From positions 124,001 through 188,000 of the forward strand of contig JBALXI010000002.1 in the NCBI GenBank assembly GCA_036960605.1: a stretch of 64,000 nt of DNA, given 5' to 3'. Numbering within the stretch: the stretch's first letter is position 1; the number at the start of each line of letters is the position of its first letter. A program made the position numbers and the translations under genes. The DNA comes from Oleispira sp036960605. Lineage in GTDB: Bacteria; Pseudomonadota; Gammaproteobacteria; Pseudomonadales; Oceanobacteraceae. Positions 1-8,794 of this stretch are shown one piece after another. The notes under the pieces were generated by a model. That model had not been told where the DNA came from. It saw nothing but the letters and a program-made list of their open reading frames with translations, and searched no databases.

Positions 1-1
1 G

Positions 2-586
2 AGCCAGGTTGCCATTGTGTTCAGCAGTATTTTATTAACGGCATGCTCGAGCATGTTTGTTGATGAAGACTCGATTTCTTCTGAGCCAGAAGCTTTCTTT
101 CAGCCCGTTGAACAGCAGGTTGATCCTATTGCCGCCATGGTTCTTAGGGTTGTGGGGTATGGTGCGATGGTTAAGCACAAATCGTTAACCGAGTCACAAA
201 GTCGGTTGATGGCCATTCGTGCTTCTAAGCTTGATGCTTATCGTTCGATGGTTGAACGTGTTTATGGAACGGCGTTGCAAGGTAGTACTACGGTGCGAGA
301 TTTGGCCGTGCAGAATGATCGCTTCCGTACGTATGTGGATACCTTTATTCATGGCGCTCGGGTTATTTCTAGTGATGTGATGTCTGACGGTACCGTTGAA
401 ACTCTTTTAGAAATGGTGATTGATCAGGGTTTCCGAAATTGTTTGCAGACCATGGATAGCCAGCGTTATAACGTTGATTGCCGTGCGCCTTTGGGCAATG
501 ACGCGACCAGTTTTGCCCAGAGTCAGCGTAAGCGTATTCAAAAAGAATCAGCCATTCCTGAAACCGGTTATTACTTTATTGATTAG
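2..586 (+). CDS. flgP: Flagellar lipoprotein FlgP (LPP20 family), 5'-truncated by the window edge
   Basis: The reading frame is open to the first bases of the window, so the true start probably lies upstream. The visible N-terminus is a hydrophobic stretch ending in a lipobox-like LLTAC, which fits a lipoprotein signal peptide cut by the edge. A GTG at base 17 is a possible but less likely start. The body (repeated Ala/Arg residues with SRLMAIRASKLDAYRSM) matches the LPP20/FlgP family, where the protein forms outer-membrane rings around the flagellar basal body. The next gene is flgT, its usual partner, 39 bases downstream. Family assignment is by recognition, not by alignment. Confidence 0.75.
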   Translation, partial: SQVAIVFSSILLTACSSMFVDEDSISSEPEAFFQPVEQQVDPIAAMVLRVVGYGAMVKHKSLTESQSRLMAIRASKLDAYRSMVERVYGTALQGSTTVRDLAVQNDRFRTYVDTFIHGARVISSDVMSDGTVETLLEMVIDQGFRNCLQTMDSQRYNVDCRAPLGNDATSFAQSQRKRIQKESAIPETGYYFID

Positions 587-625
587 TAGTCCCCTGACAT
601 AAATTAGATAGATGAGGAGTTTGTG

Positions 626-1825
626 ATGAAAGTTTTATTACTGCTGTGCATGAGTTGGATTTCATTCGCAAGTTCCTATGTCCATGCCTATGTTGTAGAA
701 GTAGAAGGGCAGGCGCCGATTACAACTAGTGTAAGCCATGCCCGCCAACAAGCCTTGGAAGATGCAATGCGCCAGGCCAGTTTGCGCGCAGAAGCCCACG
801 TTGTTAGTACTCAGTTGATGAGTAAAGGTGTGATGCAAAAAGACGAAATAAAATTAAAAAGCCAAGGCAAGGTTAAAGACGTTGAGGTGCTGTGGGAAGA
901 TGCGCAGGATGGCATTTATAGCGTTGCCATTCGAGCCGATGTGAAGCCCGTTCAAATGTGTCAGAGCCAAGGTAATAACTTGCGCAAAGCGGTGGCGATT
1001 ACCGGCTTTGGATTAGTAACCCCTAAGCAGACTTCGCTAGGGCAGCTGCAGAACATCGAGCAAGATCTGGCGCGAGTATTTATTAATACCCTTAATGACA
1101 GTGGCCAGGTGCACGCATTGGATGCCAGCCATATTGGCTTGTACGAAAATCCTGCTTACGCACCATCGACTCAAAATCAACAGCGTCATTTAACAACTTC
1201 GATGACTCTCGCCCAAAATTTGGGCGCACAGTATATCGTGTCTGGGATCGTTCGTGGTCTAGATACCTTATCTTCTGTGGCCGATAAAGCACAGAATGAT
1301 AGTACTTGGTTATCGCTGGTAGGGTTAACCGATGAGCCTGCTGAACGCCAGTTTGTGATTGACGTTTTTGTTCATGATGGCTTTAGTGGTGCGTTAATTT
1401 TTAGTAATAGTTATGCGACTCAGGGCCAGTGGAATTTAGACCGTATGGCGAATGTTCGTTTTGCTAGTCCTGCTTTTTGGCAGAGTAAGTATGGTTACGC
1501 GGTAAAGAATTTATTGGCGGGTGCGATTGATGATGTATCTATGTCTCTTCGTTGCCAACCTTTTATGGCGAAAATCATAAAAACGGAAGGCAAGCGCTTA
1601 CATATAGAGGCGTTGGCGGGTGCGGGTATTCGTCCTGGGGATAAGTTCAGTATTTATCGCAGCGGTACTTTTTATAATTTGGATTTAGAGCCGCGTATTG
1701 AACTGACCAATACCGAGATGCAGGCGACAGTGAAACAAGTTCAACCTCAATTTATTGTGGCGGATCTTGCCATGTCGGCGCAGCAGCTATCGATTCAGCG
1801 TGATGATATCGTGATTGCATGGTAG
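626..1825 (+). CDS. flgT: Flagellar assembly protein FlgT (H-ring component)
   Basis: FlgT is a periplasmic protein of the H ring that surrounds the LP ring and stabilises the sodium- or proton-driven motor of polar flagella in Vibrio and relatives. The product is about 399 residues, close to the family length, with a signal peptide ending near HAYVVEVEG. The N-terminal domain has the typical run of Ala/Arg residues (SHARQQALEDAMRQASLRAEA). ATG at 626 is preferred to GTG at 623 because GAGGAG lies 8 bases before it. It follows flgP and probably shares its transcript. Confidence 0.85.
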   Translation: MKVLLLLCMSWISFASSYVHAYVVEVEGQAPITTSVSHARQQALEDAMRQASLRAEAHVVSTQLMSKGVMQKDEIKLKSQGKVKDVEVLWEDAQDGIYSVAIRADVKPVQMCQSQGNNLRKAVAITGFGLVTPKQTSLGQLQNIEQDLARVFINTLNDSGQVHALDASHIGLYENPAYAPSTQNQQRHLTTSMTLAQNLGAQYIVSGIVRGLDTLSSVADKAQNDSTWLSLVGLTDEPAERQFVIDVFVHDGFSGALIFSNSYATQGQWNLDRMANVRFASPAFWQSKYGYAVKNLLAGAIDDVSMSLRCQPFMAKIIKTEGKRLHIEALAGAGIRPGDKFSIYRSGTFYNLDLEPRIELTNTEMQATVKQVQPQFIVADLAMSAQQLSIQRDDIVIAW

Positions 1826-1832
1826 CGTTTAT

Positions 1833-1862
1833 TTCGTCTGTTATTTAATTCGTCTGTTATTT
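1833..1862. repeat. Short direct tandem repeat, 2 x 14 bp
   Basis: TTCGTCTGTTATTT occurs twice, separated by two bases, in the short gap between the convergent flgT and spoVR genes. It looks like a local duplication. Several similar short duplications occur in other gaps of this window. Confidence 0.85.
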
Positions 1863-1872
1863 TATTCACTTT

Positions 1873-1898
1873 GCCCTTTTACTCGTGAGTATCAGGGC
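1873..1898. terminator. Possible convergent terminator hairpin
   Basis: GCCCT and AGGGC flank an inner ACTC/GAGT stem, giving an imperfect hairpin between flgT and spoVR. It overlaps the last codons of spoVR, and there is no strong T run, so the terminator role is tentative. Confidence 0.35.
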
Positions 1899-3372
1899 AA
1901 GACTGATCTTTTACTTTCTTGCCATCACTATACGTTTCTAAATGAATATCAAAGCCCCATAGTGAATGTAAATGCTTTATGACCTCGCTGCTGTCTTCTG
2001 ATAATGGGATGTTACTTTGCATGGTATGGCGTAACGTCAGTGAGCGGTCACCTCTCAAATCTACAGACCAAGCTTGGATGTTGGGCTCGCGATACGATAG
2101 ATCATATTGCTGAGATAAGTTGTCTCTAATCGTGCGGTAGCCTTTTTCATTATGAATCGCATCGACTAGGTATTTGGCTGCCCGTTCATCGTCATATAAG
2201 CTAAACAGCTTAAAATCACGAATTAACTTGGGAGACAGATACTGCTGGATGAAGCTTTCATCTTTAAAGTTTTTCATGGCGAAATGCAGTGTTTCTAACC
2301 AATCTGAGCCAGCAATTTCAGGAAACCACTCTTTATCTTCTTCGCTTGGGTGCTGGCAAATACGTTTTATATCTTGAAACATATTAAAACCAAGAGCATA
2401 CGGATTAATACCGTTGTAATTAGGCGAATCGAAGGCGGGCTGAGCAACGACATTAGTATGGGAGGTTAAAAATTCCAGCATGAAGCCTTCATCCACTAAG
2501 CCTTCATCATAAAGAGTATGCAACAGCGTATAGTGCCAGAAGGTTGCCCAGCCTTCATTCATCACTTGAGTTTGACGCTGTGGATAAAAGTACTGAGCCA
2601 TTTTACGCACAATGCGTATGATTTCTCTTTGCCATGGCTTTAGCAGGGGGGCATTCTTTTCAATAAAATACAGCAAATTTTCCTGCGGTTCAGAGGGGAA
2701 GTTGCGCTGTTTTTTCTCGACCTCTTCTTCGTGGCCTTTAGGGATCGTGCGCCATAAGTCATTCACTTGTTGTTGTAATATCTCTTCACGCTCTTCTTGG
2801 CGATGCACTTCTTCTTCTGCGGAAATGGGCTTAGGCCGCTTATAGCGGTCAACGCCATAATTCATCAGTGAATGGCAAGAATCGAGTATCTTTTCTACCT
2901 CTTCAATACCGTAGCGCTCTTCGCATTTTTTAATATATCCGCGAGAGAAAACTAAATAATCGACAATCGCGCTGGCATCGGTCCAGGTTTTAAATAAATA
3001 GTTACCTTTAAAGAAAGAATTATGGCCATAGCAAGCGTGTGCGATCACTAAGGCTTGCATCGGTAGGGTGTTTTCTTCCATAAGGTAAGCGATACAAGGA
3101 CTTGAATTAATCACGATTTCATAGGCCAATCCCATCGCGCCACGTTGATAATTCTTTTGCGTCGCTAAAAAATGCTTGCCATAAGACCAGTGGTGATAAC
3201 CTAAAGGCATACCCACCGAGGCGTAAGCATCCATCATTTGTTCAGCACTAATAACTTCAATTTGATTCGGGTAAGTATCCAACTTATAACGTTTCGCTAT
3301 GCGTTTTATTTCACTGTCGTAGGCTTCTAATAATTCAAATGTCCATTCGGAGTCGGTTGATATATAGCTCAT
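1879..3372 (-). CDS. ycgB: SpoVR family protein (YcgB-like)
   Basis: This 497-residue protein belongs to the SpoVR family, named from Bacillus sporulation but widespread in non-sporulating Proteobacteria, where the E. coli form (YcgB) is RpoS-controlled. The length and the opening segment WTFELLEAYDSEIKRIAKRY fit the family, as do the HACYGHNSFFKGNY and MNEGWATFWHY stretches, which are rich in His and Glu. The start ATG overlaps the yeaH stop as ATGA, so it is translationally coupled. It is the third gene of prkA-yeaH-spoVR. The molecular activity of SpoVR is still unclear. Confidence 0.93.
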   Translation of the reverse strand: MSYISTDSEWTFELLEAYDSEIKRIAKRYKLDTYPNQIEVISAEQMMDAYASVGMPLGYHHWSYGKHFLATQKNYQRGAMGLAYEIVINSSPCIAYLMEENTLPMQALVIAHACYGHNSFFKGNYLFKTWTDASAIVDYLVFSRGYIKKCEERYGIEEVEKILDSCHSLMNYGVDRYKRPKPISAEEEVHRQEEREEILQQQVNDLWRTIPKGHEEEVEKKQRNFPSEPQENLLYFIEKNAPLLKPWQREIIRIVRKMAQYFYPQRQTQVMNEGWATFWHYTLLHTLYDEGLVDEGFMLEFLTSHTNVVAQPAFDSPNYNGINPYALGFNMFQDIKRICQHPSEEDKEWFPEIAGSDWLETLHFAMKNFKDESFIQQYLSPKLIRDFKLFSLYDDERAAKYLVDAIHNEKGYRTIRDNLSQQYDLSYREPNIQAWSVDLRGDRSLTLRHTMQSNIPLSEDSSEVIKHLHSLWGFDIHLETYSDGKKVKDQSCPDTHE

Positions 3373-4667
3373 GCACTCTCTCCTTGACGGCTACCTTGTG
3401 GCTGCTTGGCAAACAACTCACGAAATACAGTATAAATATCGCCAGGCTCTTTTATTTGTGCCATAGCAAATTCCTTCGGCCATGCCTTGCCCAGTGCTTG
3501 ATAGGCATGCCATAAGGCTTGATGATCTTGCGGTGTAATTTCGATATAAGAAAAATACTGCACTTCAGGCAGAATATATTGGCTTAATAGGGAGGCGCAT
3601 TGAGGGCTATCATCATCCCAATTGTCGCCATCGGAAGCTTGTGCCGCATAAATATTCCATTCACTGGCAGAATATCGATCCTGTACAATTTCATGCATTA
3701 ATTTAAGCGCGCTGGATACGATCGTGCCACCGGTCTCGCGTGAATAAAAGAACTCCTCTTCGCTGACTTCTTTAGCGCTGGTATGGTGGCGAATAAATAC
3801 CAGTTCAATTTTGTCATAATTTTTTTGTAAGAATAAATACAGTAAAATATAAAAGCGTTTTGCAATCTCCTTAATATCTTGAGTCATCGAACCTGATACA
3901 TCCATTAAACAAAACATCACTGCTTTACTCGTCGGCACCGGATATTTTACCTGACTGCGGTAGCGTAAATCGAAGGTATCTAAATAGGGTACCTTTTTGA
4001 TGCGCGACTTGAGCACTGATATTTCTTCACTTATTGCCAGTAACCTAGCGTGATGTTTAAAACCATCCGGGTTGGCTTCGAGCTCTTGCTGTTCTAAGAG
4101 CAGGGCTTTTAACTTGCGCTTCTTGCCTGCGGAAAGAGCGATGCGCCGTGCATGCGCATTTCGCATAGAGCGGATTATGGATAAATTATTGGCTGTGCCT
4201 GCGGTAACAAACCCTGCATGCTTGGTTTCAAACTCATCTTGGGTCGACAGCGTTTTCTTCACCATATTAGGCAGAGCTAAGTCTTCAAAGATATAGTTTA
4301 AGAATTCTTCTTTACTGATGTAAAAGCTGAACTCATCTTCGCCTTCGCCAGAGTTACCCGCTTTGCCACTGCCTGAACCGCCCCCTCCGCCTTTGGGCCT
4401 ATCAATTTTGTCACCGGCAGCAAACTGTTTATTACCCGGATAAATTCGATGTTGCTGCCCCCCTTGACCATGACTAATGATGGGTTCATGAGTATCTTGG
4501 CTAGGGATGCTGATGCTTTCACCACGCTCCATATCCGTAATGGAGCGTTTATTTATGGCTTCGCTAACGGCTTGTTTAATATGCTTTTTATAGCGCTGCA
4601 TAAAACGCTGCCGATTAACTAAGCTTTTGTTTTTACCGTTTAAGCGGCGATCAATAAAGTACGACAT
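3369..4667 (-). CDS. yeaH: YeaH/DUF444 family VWA-domain protein
   Basis: YeaH (DUF444) is the second gene of the widespread prkA-yeaH-spoVR stress operon. The 432-residue product has a basic N-terminus, a Gly-rich low-complexity linker around residues 90-105, and a von Willebrand A-like domain whose MIDAS motif DVSGS is visible at D256-S258-S260. This suggests metal-dependent protein binding rather than catalysis. A strong AAGGAGG ribosome site precedes the ATG. It lies 41 bases after prkA and overlaps spoVR by four bases. It is probably a partner or adaptor of the PrkA kinase (inference). Confidence 0.93.
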   Translation of the reverse strand: MSYFIDRRLNGKNKSLVNRQRFMQRYKKHIKQAVSEAINKRSITDMERGESISIPSQDTHEPIISHGQGGQQHRIYPGNKQFAAGDKIDRPKGGGGGSGSGKAGNSGEGEDEFSFYISKEEFLNYIFEDLALPNMVKKTLSTQDEFETKHAGFVTAGTANNLSIIRSMRNAHARRIALSAGKKRKLKALLLEQQELEANPDGFKHHARLLAISEEISVLKSRIKKVPYLDTFDLRYRSQVKYPVPTSKAVMFCLMDVSGSMTQDIKEIAKRFYILLYLFLQKNYDKIELVFIRHHTSAKEVSEEEFFYSRETGGTIVSSALKLMHEIVQDRYSASEWNIYAAQASDGDNWDDDSPQCASLLSQYILPEVQYFSYIEITPQDHQALWHAYQALGKAWPKEFAMAQIKEPGDIYTVFRELFAKQPQGSRQGESA

Positions 4668-4708
4668 AGGCTCCTCCTTATAAAAGCTCTATTTATAAGT
4701 GTTCCACT

Positions 4709-6631
4709 TTATTGAGATTTGCGGACGCGTAAATACCAATCAGCCAATAACCGCACTTGCTTTTCGGTATAGCCGCGATCAATCATACGGTTTACAAAAT
4801 CATCATGCTTGGTCTGGTCATCTGAAGAAGACTTAGCGCTGAATGAAATAACAGGCAATAAATCTTCGGTATTCGAGAACATTTTTTTCTCAATAACCGA
4901 GCGCATTTTTTCGTAACTGTGCCAAGACGGATTTTTACCTTGATTGTTCGCTCTTGCGCGCAAGATGAAATTAACGCTTTCATTTCGGAAGTCTTTCGGA
5001 TTACTAATACCAGCAGGTTTTTCAATTTTTTCAAGTTCTTCATTGATCGCACTGCGGTCAAGAATTTGTCCCGTTTCTGGGTCGCGATATTCTTGATCCT
5101 GAATCCAAAAATCTGCGTATGTAACATAGCGGTCGAAGATGTTTTGACCATACTCCGAATAGGACTCTAGGTACGCTGTTTGAATTTCTTTACCAATAAA
5201 GTCGACATACTCTGCGGAGATGTATTCTTTAATGAAGTTTAATAAACGATCGTGTGTTTCAGCAGGAAATTGTTCCTGTTCAATGGCCTGTTCAATAATA
5301 TAAAGCAGGTGAATAGGATTGGCAGCGATTTCAGTATTATCAAAGTTAAATACTCGAGATAAAATTTTGAAGGCAAAGCGCGTCGATAGCCCGTTCATAC
5401 CCTCATCGACACCGGCGGCGTCTTTATACTCTTGCAGGGATTTAGCTTTGGGGTCGATGTCTTTTAAATTCTCACCGTCATAAACGCGCATCTTGGAATA
5501 GATGCTGGAGTTATCGGAGTCTTTAAGGCGGGATAGGACAATGAACTTAGCCAGCATGTTCAAGGTATCAGGCGCACAATGCGCTTCGGCTAAGGCACTA
5601 TTATCCAGCAGTTTTTGATAGATTTTTACTTCTTCACTGGCTCTTAAGCAGTAAGGCACTTTAACAATGTAAACTCGATCTAAAAATGCCTCGTTGTTTT
5701 TGTTATTTCTAAACGCAGTCCATTCTGATTCGTTTGAGTGCGCTAAAATTGTACCTTCAAAGGGCAGTGAGCCCGTGCCTTCGGTACCGTTATAGTTCCC
5801 TTCTTGCGTCGCTGTTAATAAAGGATGCAGCACCTTAATCGGCGCTTTAAACATTTCTACAAATTCCATTAAGCCTTGGTTCGCTCGACACAAGGCACCA
5901 GAATAGCTATAAGCATCGGGATCATCTTGGGAGAAATCTTCCAATTTACGAATGTCGACCTTACCGACGAGAGATGAAATATCTTGATTATTCTCATCAC
6001 CAGGTTCTGTTTTGGCGACGCCAATTTGATCAAGAATCGAAGGATATAGTTTAACGACTTTAAACTGGCTAATGTCACCGCCGTATTCGTGCAGGCGTTT
6101 GACGGCCCAAGGTGACATGATCTTATTCAGTGAACGCGCAGGAATGCCAAAATCTTCCTCTAAAATTTTCCCATCTTCTTTGACGTCAAATAAACTGAGA
6201 GGTGATTCAAATACCGGTGAGCCTTCGATAGCATAAAATGGGATGTGCTGAATGAGTTCTTTTAAACGTTCAGCGAGTGAGGACTTACCCCCGCCGACAG
6301 GGCCTAATAAGTATAAAATTTGTTTCTTTTCTTCTAAACCTTGGGCCGCGTGGCGGAAAAAGGAAACAATCTGCTCAACGGCTTCTTCCATGCCGTAAAA
6401 TTCAGAGAAAGCAGGGTAAAGCTTGATGACCTTGTTGGAAAAAATTCGGCTTAAACGGGTATCTTGTGCGGTATCAATGAGTTCTGGCTCACCAATAGCC
6501 ATCAGCATACGCTCAGCAGATGAAGCATAAACATTGGGATCTTGCTTACACAGGTCGAGGTAATCCTGTAATGAAATCACCTCCTCTTGGGTCGATTCAT
6601 AGCGCGACTGGAAGTGGTTGAAAATGCTCAT
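4709..6631 (-). CDS. prkA: PrkA family AAA+ serine protein kinase (YeaG)
   Basis: PrkA/YeaG is an AAA+-like ATPase and Ser/Thr kinase linked in E. coli to RpoS, nitrogen starvation and stationary phase. The 640 residues match the family length. The Walker A motif GPVGGGKS is at residues 110-117. The protein opens with the conserved YLDLCKQDPNVYASSAERML segment, and the C-terminal PrkA domain follows (around residue 400 onward). GGGGAA stands just before the ATG. It is the first gene of the operon with yeaH and spoVR, behind a long AT-rich leader region. Confidence 0.95.
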   Translation of the reverse strand: MSIFNHFQSRYESTQEEVISLQDYLDLCKQDPNVYASSAERMLMAIGEPELIDTAQDTRLSRIFSNKVIKLYPAFSEFYGMEEAVEQIVSFFRHAAQGLEEKKQILYLLGPVGGGKSSLAERLKELIQHIPFYAIEGSPVFESPLSLFDVKEDGKILEEDFGIPARSLNKIMSPWAVKRLHEYGGDISQFKVVKLYPSILDQIGVAKTEPGDENNQDISSLVGKVDIRKLEDFSQDDPDAYSYSGALCRANQGLMEFVEMFKAPIKVLHPLLTATQEGNYNGTEGTGSLPFEGTILAHSNESEWTAFRNNKNNEAFLDRVYIVKVPYCLRASEEVKIYQKLLDNSALAEAHCAPDTLNMLAKFIVLSRLKDSDNSSIYSKMRVYDGENLKDIDPKAKSLQEYKDAAGVDEGMNGLSTRFAFKILSRVFNFDNTEIAANPIHLLYIIEQAIEQEQFPAETHDRLLNFIKEYISAEYVDFIGKEIQTAYLESYSEYGQNIFDRYVTYADFWIQDQEYRDPETGQILDRSAINEELEKIEKPAGISNPKDFRNESVNFILRARANNQGKNPSWHSYEKMRSVIEKKMFSNTEDLLPVISFSAKSSSDDQTKHDDFVNRMIDRGYTEKQVRLLADWYLRVRKSQ

Positions 6632-7023
6632 AATAGTTCCCCTAACTGATGCTTGATTTTTTAATAGCTACTGCATATGTCTGCTCATAAAGTTAATGTA
6701 AAACGGTTATTGGATTAATGGATATTGGATGATCCTTAATTCAATATATGATGATTTGACTGCATTTATCATCCTTAGTTTGTAAGTTTAGTAAAAAGTC
6801 ACAAAAAGAATCAATAATTTAATAAAAATTTGAGTTTAATAGAAAGCCGTGGCACGTCAAAAAAAATGAAATCTCTGCTTATGTTTTAAATACACGCATA
6901 GAGCATGCCGAAAATAAGAGTTTTATTTTTTATGACGAAATTGAATAAAGGAAAAATTAAATGAAAAAACTGACGACTATAAATTGAGAAGCTAGAGCAG
7001 GGTGTAAGCTGAAGGCTAAAACT
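6632..7023. other. AT-rich intergenic region upstream of prkA
   Basis: This stretch of nearly 400 bases has no credible gene. It is strongly AT-rich between about 6640 and 6970 with several A and T runs, as expected for the promoter and leader of the prkA operon on the minus strand. I could not pick a convincing -35/-10 or -24/-12 pair. Confidence 0.5.
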
Positions 7024-7075
7024 CAGAGAGTGGAACGGTTATCAGACCGTTATGGTGGTCGAACGTCACTCTCTG
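7024..7075. terminator. Branched hairpin downstream of glpE
   Basis: A perfect 9-bp outer stem (CAGAGAGTG 7024-7032 with CACTCTCTG 7067-7075) encloses a perfect 6-bp inner stem (AACGGT 7034-7039 with ACCGTT 7046-7051). It lies just after glpE on the minus strand, so it may act as a terminator, though only a short T run (GTTTT) follows. It could instead be part of a long prkA leader RNA. Confidence 0.5.
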
Positions 7076-7098
7076 CGAATAAGATAAACTAGGGCAGG

Positions 7099-7422
7099 TT
7101 AAACTTCACATAGTTCAGGAAATATTACCTTCCATTCTTCAAATCCACCATCCAAGCTATAAACTTCTTTAAAGCCTTGCTCACTAAAATAATTCGCTGC
7201 ACTTTGGCTTGAATTACCGTGATAGCAGCAGACAATAAGCGGGGCTTGTTGATTAGCTTGTGCCATAAAGTGAGGGACGCCTTCGTTATCAATACGTATC
7301 GCATCTTTCATGTGGCTGGTTTGAAAGCTCATGGCATCACGAATATCAATAATCTGGCTAGTGCCTTGTTCAATTAAGGCTTTTGCATCATTAGCATTGA
7401 TGCGAGTGAAGCTTGCAGTCAT
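7099..7422 (-). CDS. glpE: Thiosulfate sulfurtransferase GlpE (single-domain rhodanese)
   Basis: GlpE transfers sulfane sulfur from thiosulfate to cyanide or thioredoxin in the cytoplasm. The 107 residues match the single-domain family. The active-site loop reads CCYHGNSS, with C66 aligning with the catalytic cysteine of E. coli GlpE; C65 is an extra neighbour. The C-terminal YSLDGGFEEW is characteristic. AGGAAA precedes the ATG by six bases. It stands alone between prkA and apaH. Confidence 0.92.
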   Translation of the reverse strand: MTASFTRINANDAKALIEQGTSQIIDIRDAMSFQTSHMKDAIRIDNEGVPHFMAQANQQAPLIVCCYHGNSSQSAANYFSEQGFKEVYSLDGGFEEWKVIFPELCEV

Positions 7423-7532
7423 GTTGATTTCCTAAATTTATCTAGAATGATCTAAAAGTTGTGGGATATTTTATAGCCTGGCTGTCACCGGCTAATTGAT
7501 TTTGGTACTAATTTATTCGTTAGTTCTTTAGG

Positions 7533-8342
7533 TCAGTCTTGTGCGTCGACACGAAACCAGGTTTCGTCTTCTAGGCGCATCGCGCTGAGCTTTCCACCCC
7601 AAACGCAGCCCGTATCAAGGGCGAATACATTATCGACCTCTGTCTTGCCTTCTAGAGCTGCCCAGTGGCCAAAAAAGATGCGGGTATCAACAGCTTTACG
7701 TTCGAGTTCAAACCAAGGGCTAAAACCTTCCGGTTTTTTTTCTAAGCCTTCTTTTGTCAATAAATCGAGCTGACCGTCTTGGGTGCAAAAACGCATACGG
7801 GTGAAGTAGTTAACAATGATGCGTAAACGGTCCATACCGAGCAAGGATTTATCCCATTGATCAGGGATATTGCCATACATGCTATTGAAAAATTCACGGA
7901 AATCAGCCGATTGAATAAACGTTTCAACTTCTAAAGATCGTTTCAGTGCTTTTTTAGCACTCCATTTAGGAGGAATGCCAGCATGTACCATCAGCGCGTT
8001 TAGGCTTTTATCATGATGCACCAACGGCTGATGTCTTAGCCAATGCATCAGCTCTTCGCTATCGCTGGCGTTGAGCGTCGCTTCTAAGGTATCTGATTTC
8101 TTTTGATTATTTTCATTAAAATAAAGGGCTAATAAATGCAGGTCGTGATTACCCAGTACGGATATCGCTTTATTCCCTAAGCCCTTAATAAAACGCAGTG
8201 TTTTTAGTGACTTAGGGCCACGATTAACCAAGTCGCCAGCAAACCAAAGGGTATCGCGATTATCGTCGTAATCGATTTTCTCTAGCAAAGCCATTAACGA
8301 ATCATAACAGCCTTGAACATCACCAATTGCGTAAGTAGCCAC
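7533..8342 (-). CDS. apaH: Symmetrical bis(5'-nucleosyl)-tetraphosphatase ApaH
   Basis: ApaH hydrolyses diadenosine tetraphosphate to two ADP and also decaps Np4-capped RNA. The product of 269 residues is of normal size and starts with the metallophosphatase motif GDVQGC (D8), followed by GDLVNRGP and GNHDLHLL. The start is GTG at 8342 with AGAGG and GGTAAAGA upstream; no ATG fits before the GDVQGC motif. It closes the lptD-surA-pdxA-rsmA-apaG-apaH run, the same order as in E. coli. Confidence 0.95.
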   Translation of the reverse strand: MATYAIGDVQGCYDSLMALLEKIDYDDNRDTLWFAGDLVNRGPKSLKTLRFIKGLGNKAISVLGNHDLHLLALYFNENNQKKSDTLEATLNASDSEELMHWLRHQPLVHHDKSLNALMVHAGIPPKWSAKKALKRSLEVETFIQSADFREFFNSMYGNIPDQWDKSLLGMDRLRIIVNYFTRMRFCTQDGQLDLLTKEGLEKKPEGFSPWFELERKAVDTRIFFGHWAALEGKTEVDNVFALDTGCVWGGKLSAMRLEDETWFRVDAQD

Positions 8343-8355
8343 TCTTTACCAACCT

Positions 8356-8793
8356 CTAGTTTAGCGCCGAGGGTACGGCCAAAGTAAACACAGGAATCTG
8401 CGCATCAAATAATAGTGCGTCTTCTTCTGTTTCTTCTTCCGCTTCCAAGCATAAACGCATGCCGTAATGGCCGCTCATACTGCCAACTTGGGTGCTAAGT
8501 ACTGCACCACTGGAATATTGGTAGCTATCACCTGGACTAATGACTGGGTTTTCACCGACAACGCCATCACCTTGCACTTCTTCTAGCTTGCCATTGCCAT
8601 CGGTAATTAACCAATGGCGCGTCATCAACTGTACCGGTTGATGGCCAGAGTTGTAGATATCCACATGGTAAGCAAAAACGTAACGCTGTTCGGCTGGAAT
8701 CGATTGAGCCTTAATATACTGAGGCTCTACGGTAACGATGACCTCAGGTATTTGGTGCGCAGGAAAAATACCTCGCGCATCTAAATCGGCCAT
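8356..8793 (-). CDS. apaG: ApaG (DUF525) protein
   Basis: ApaG is a small immunoglobulin-fold protein of the ApaG/DUF525 family, linked genetically to divalent cation resistance, with an unsettled biochemical role. The 145 residues include the conserved FAYHVDIYNSGHQPVQLMTRHW and the GVVGENPVISPGDSYQYSSG loop. It is about 20 residues longer at the N-terminus than E. coli ApaG. Its ATG lies one base after the rsmA stop and its stop lies 13 bases before apaH, so the three are co-transcribed. Confidence 0.93.
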   Translation of the reverse strand: MADLDARGIFPAHQIPEVIVTVEPQYIKAQSIPAEQRYVFAYHVDIYNSGHQPVQLMTRHWLITDGNGKLEEVQGDGVVGENPVISPGDSYQYSSGAVLSTQVGSMSGHYGMRLCLEAEEETEEDALLFDAQIPVFTLAVPSALN

Positions 8794-8794
8794 T

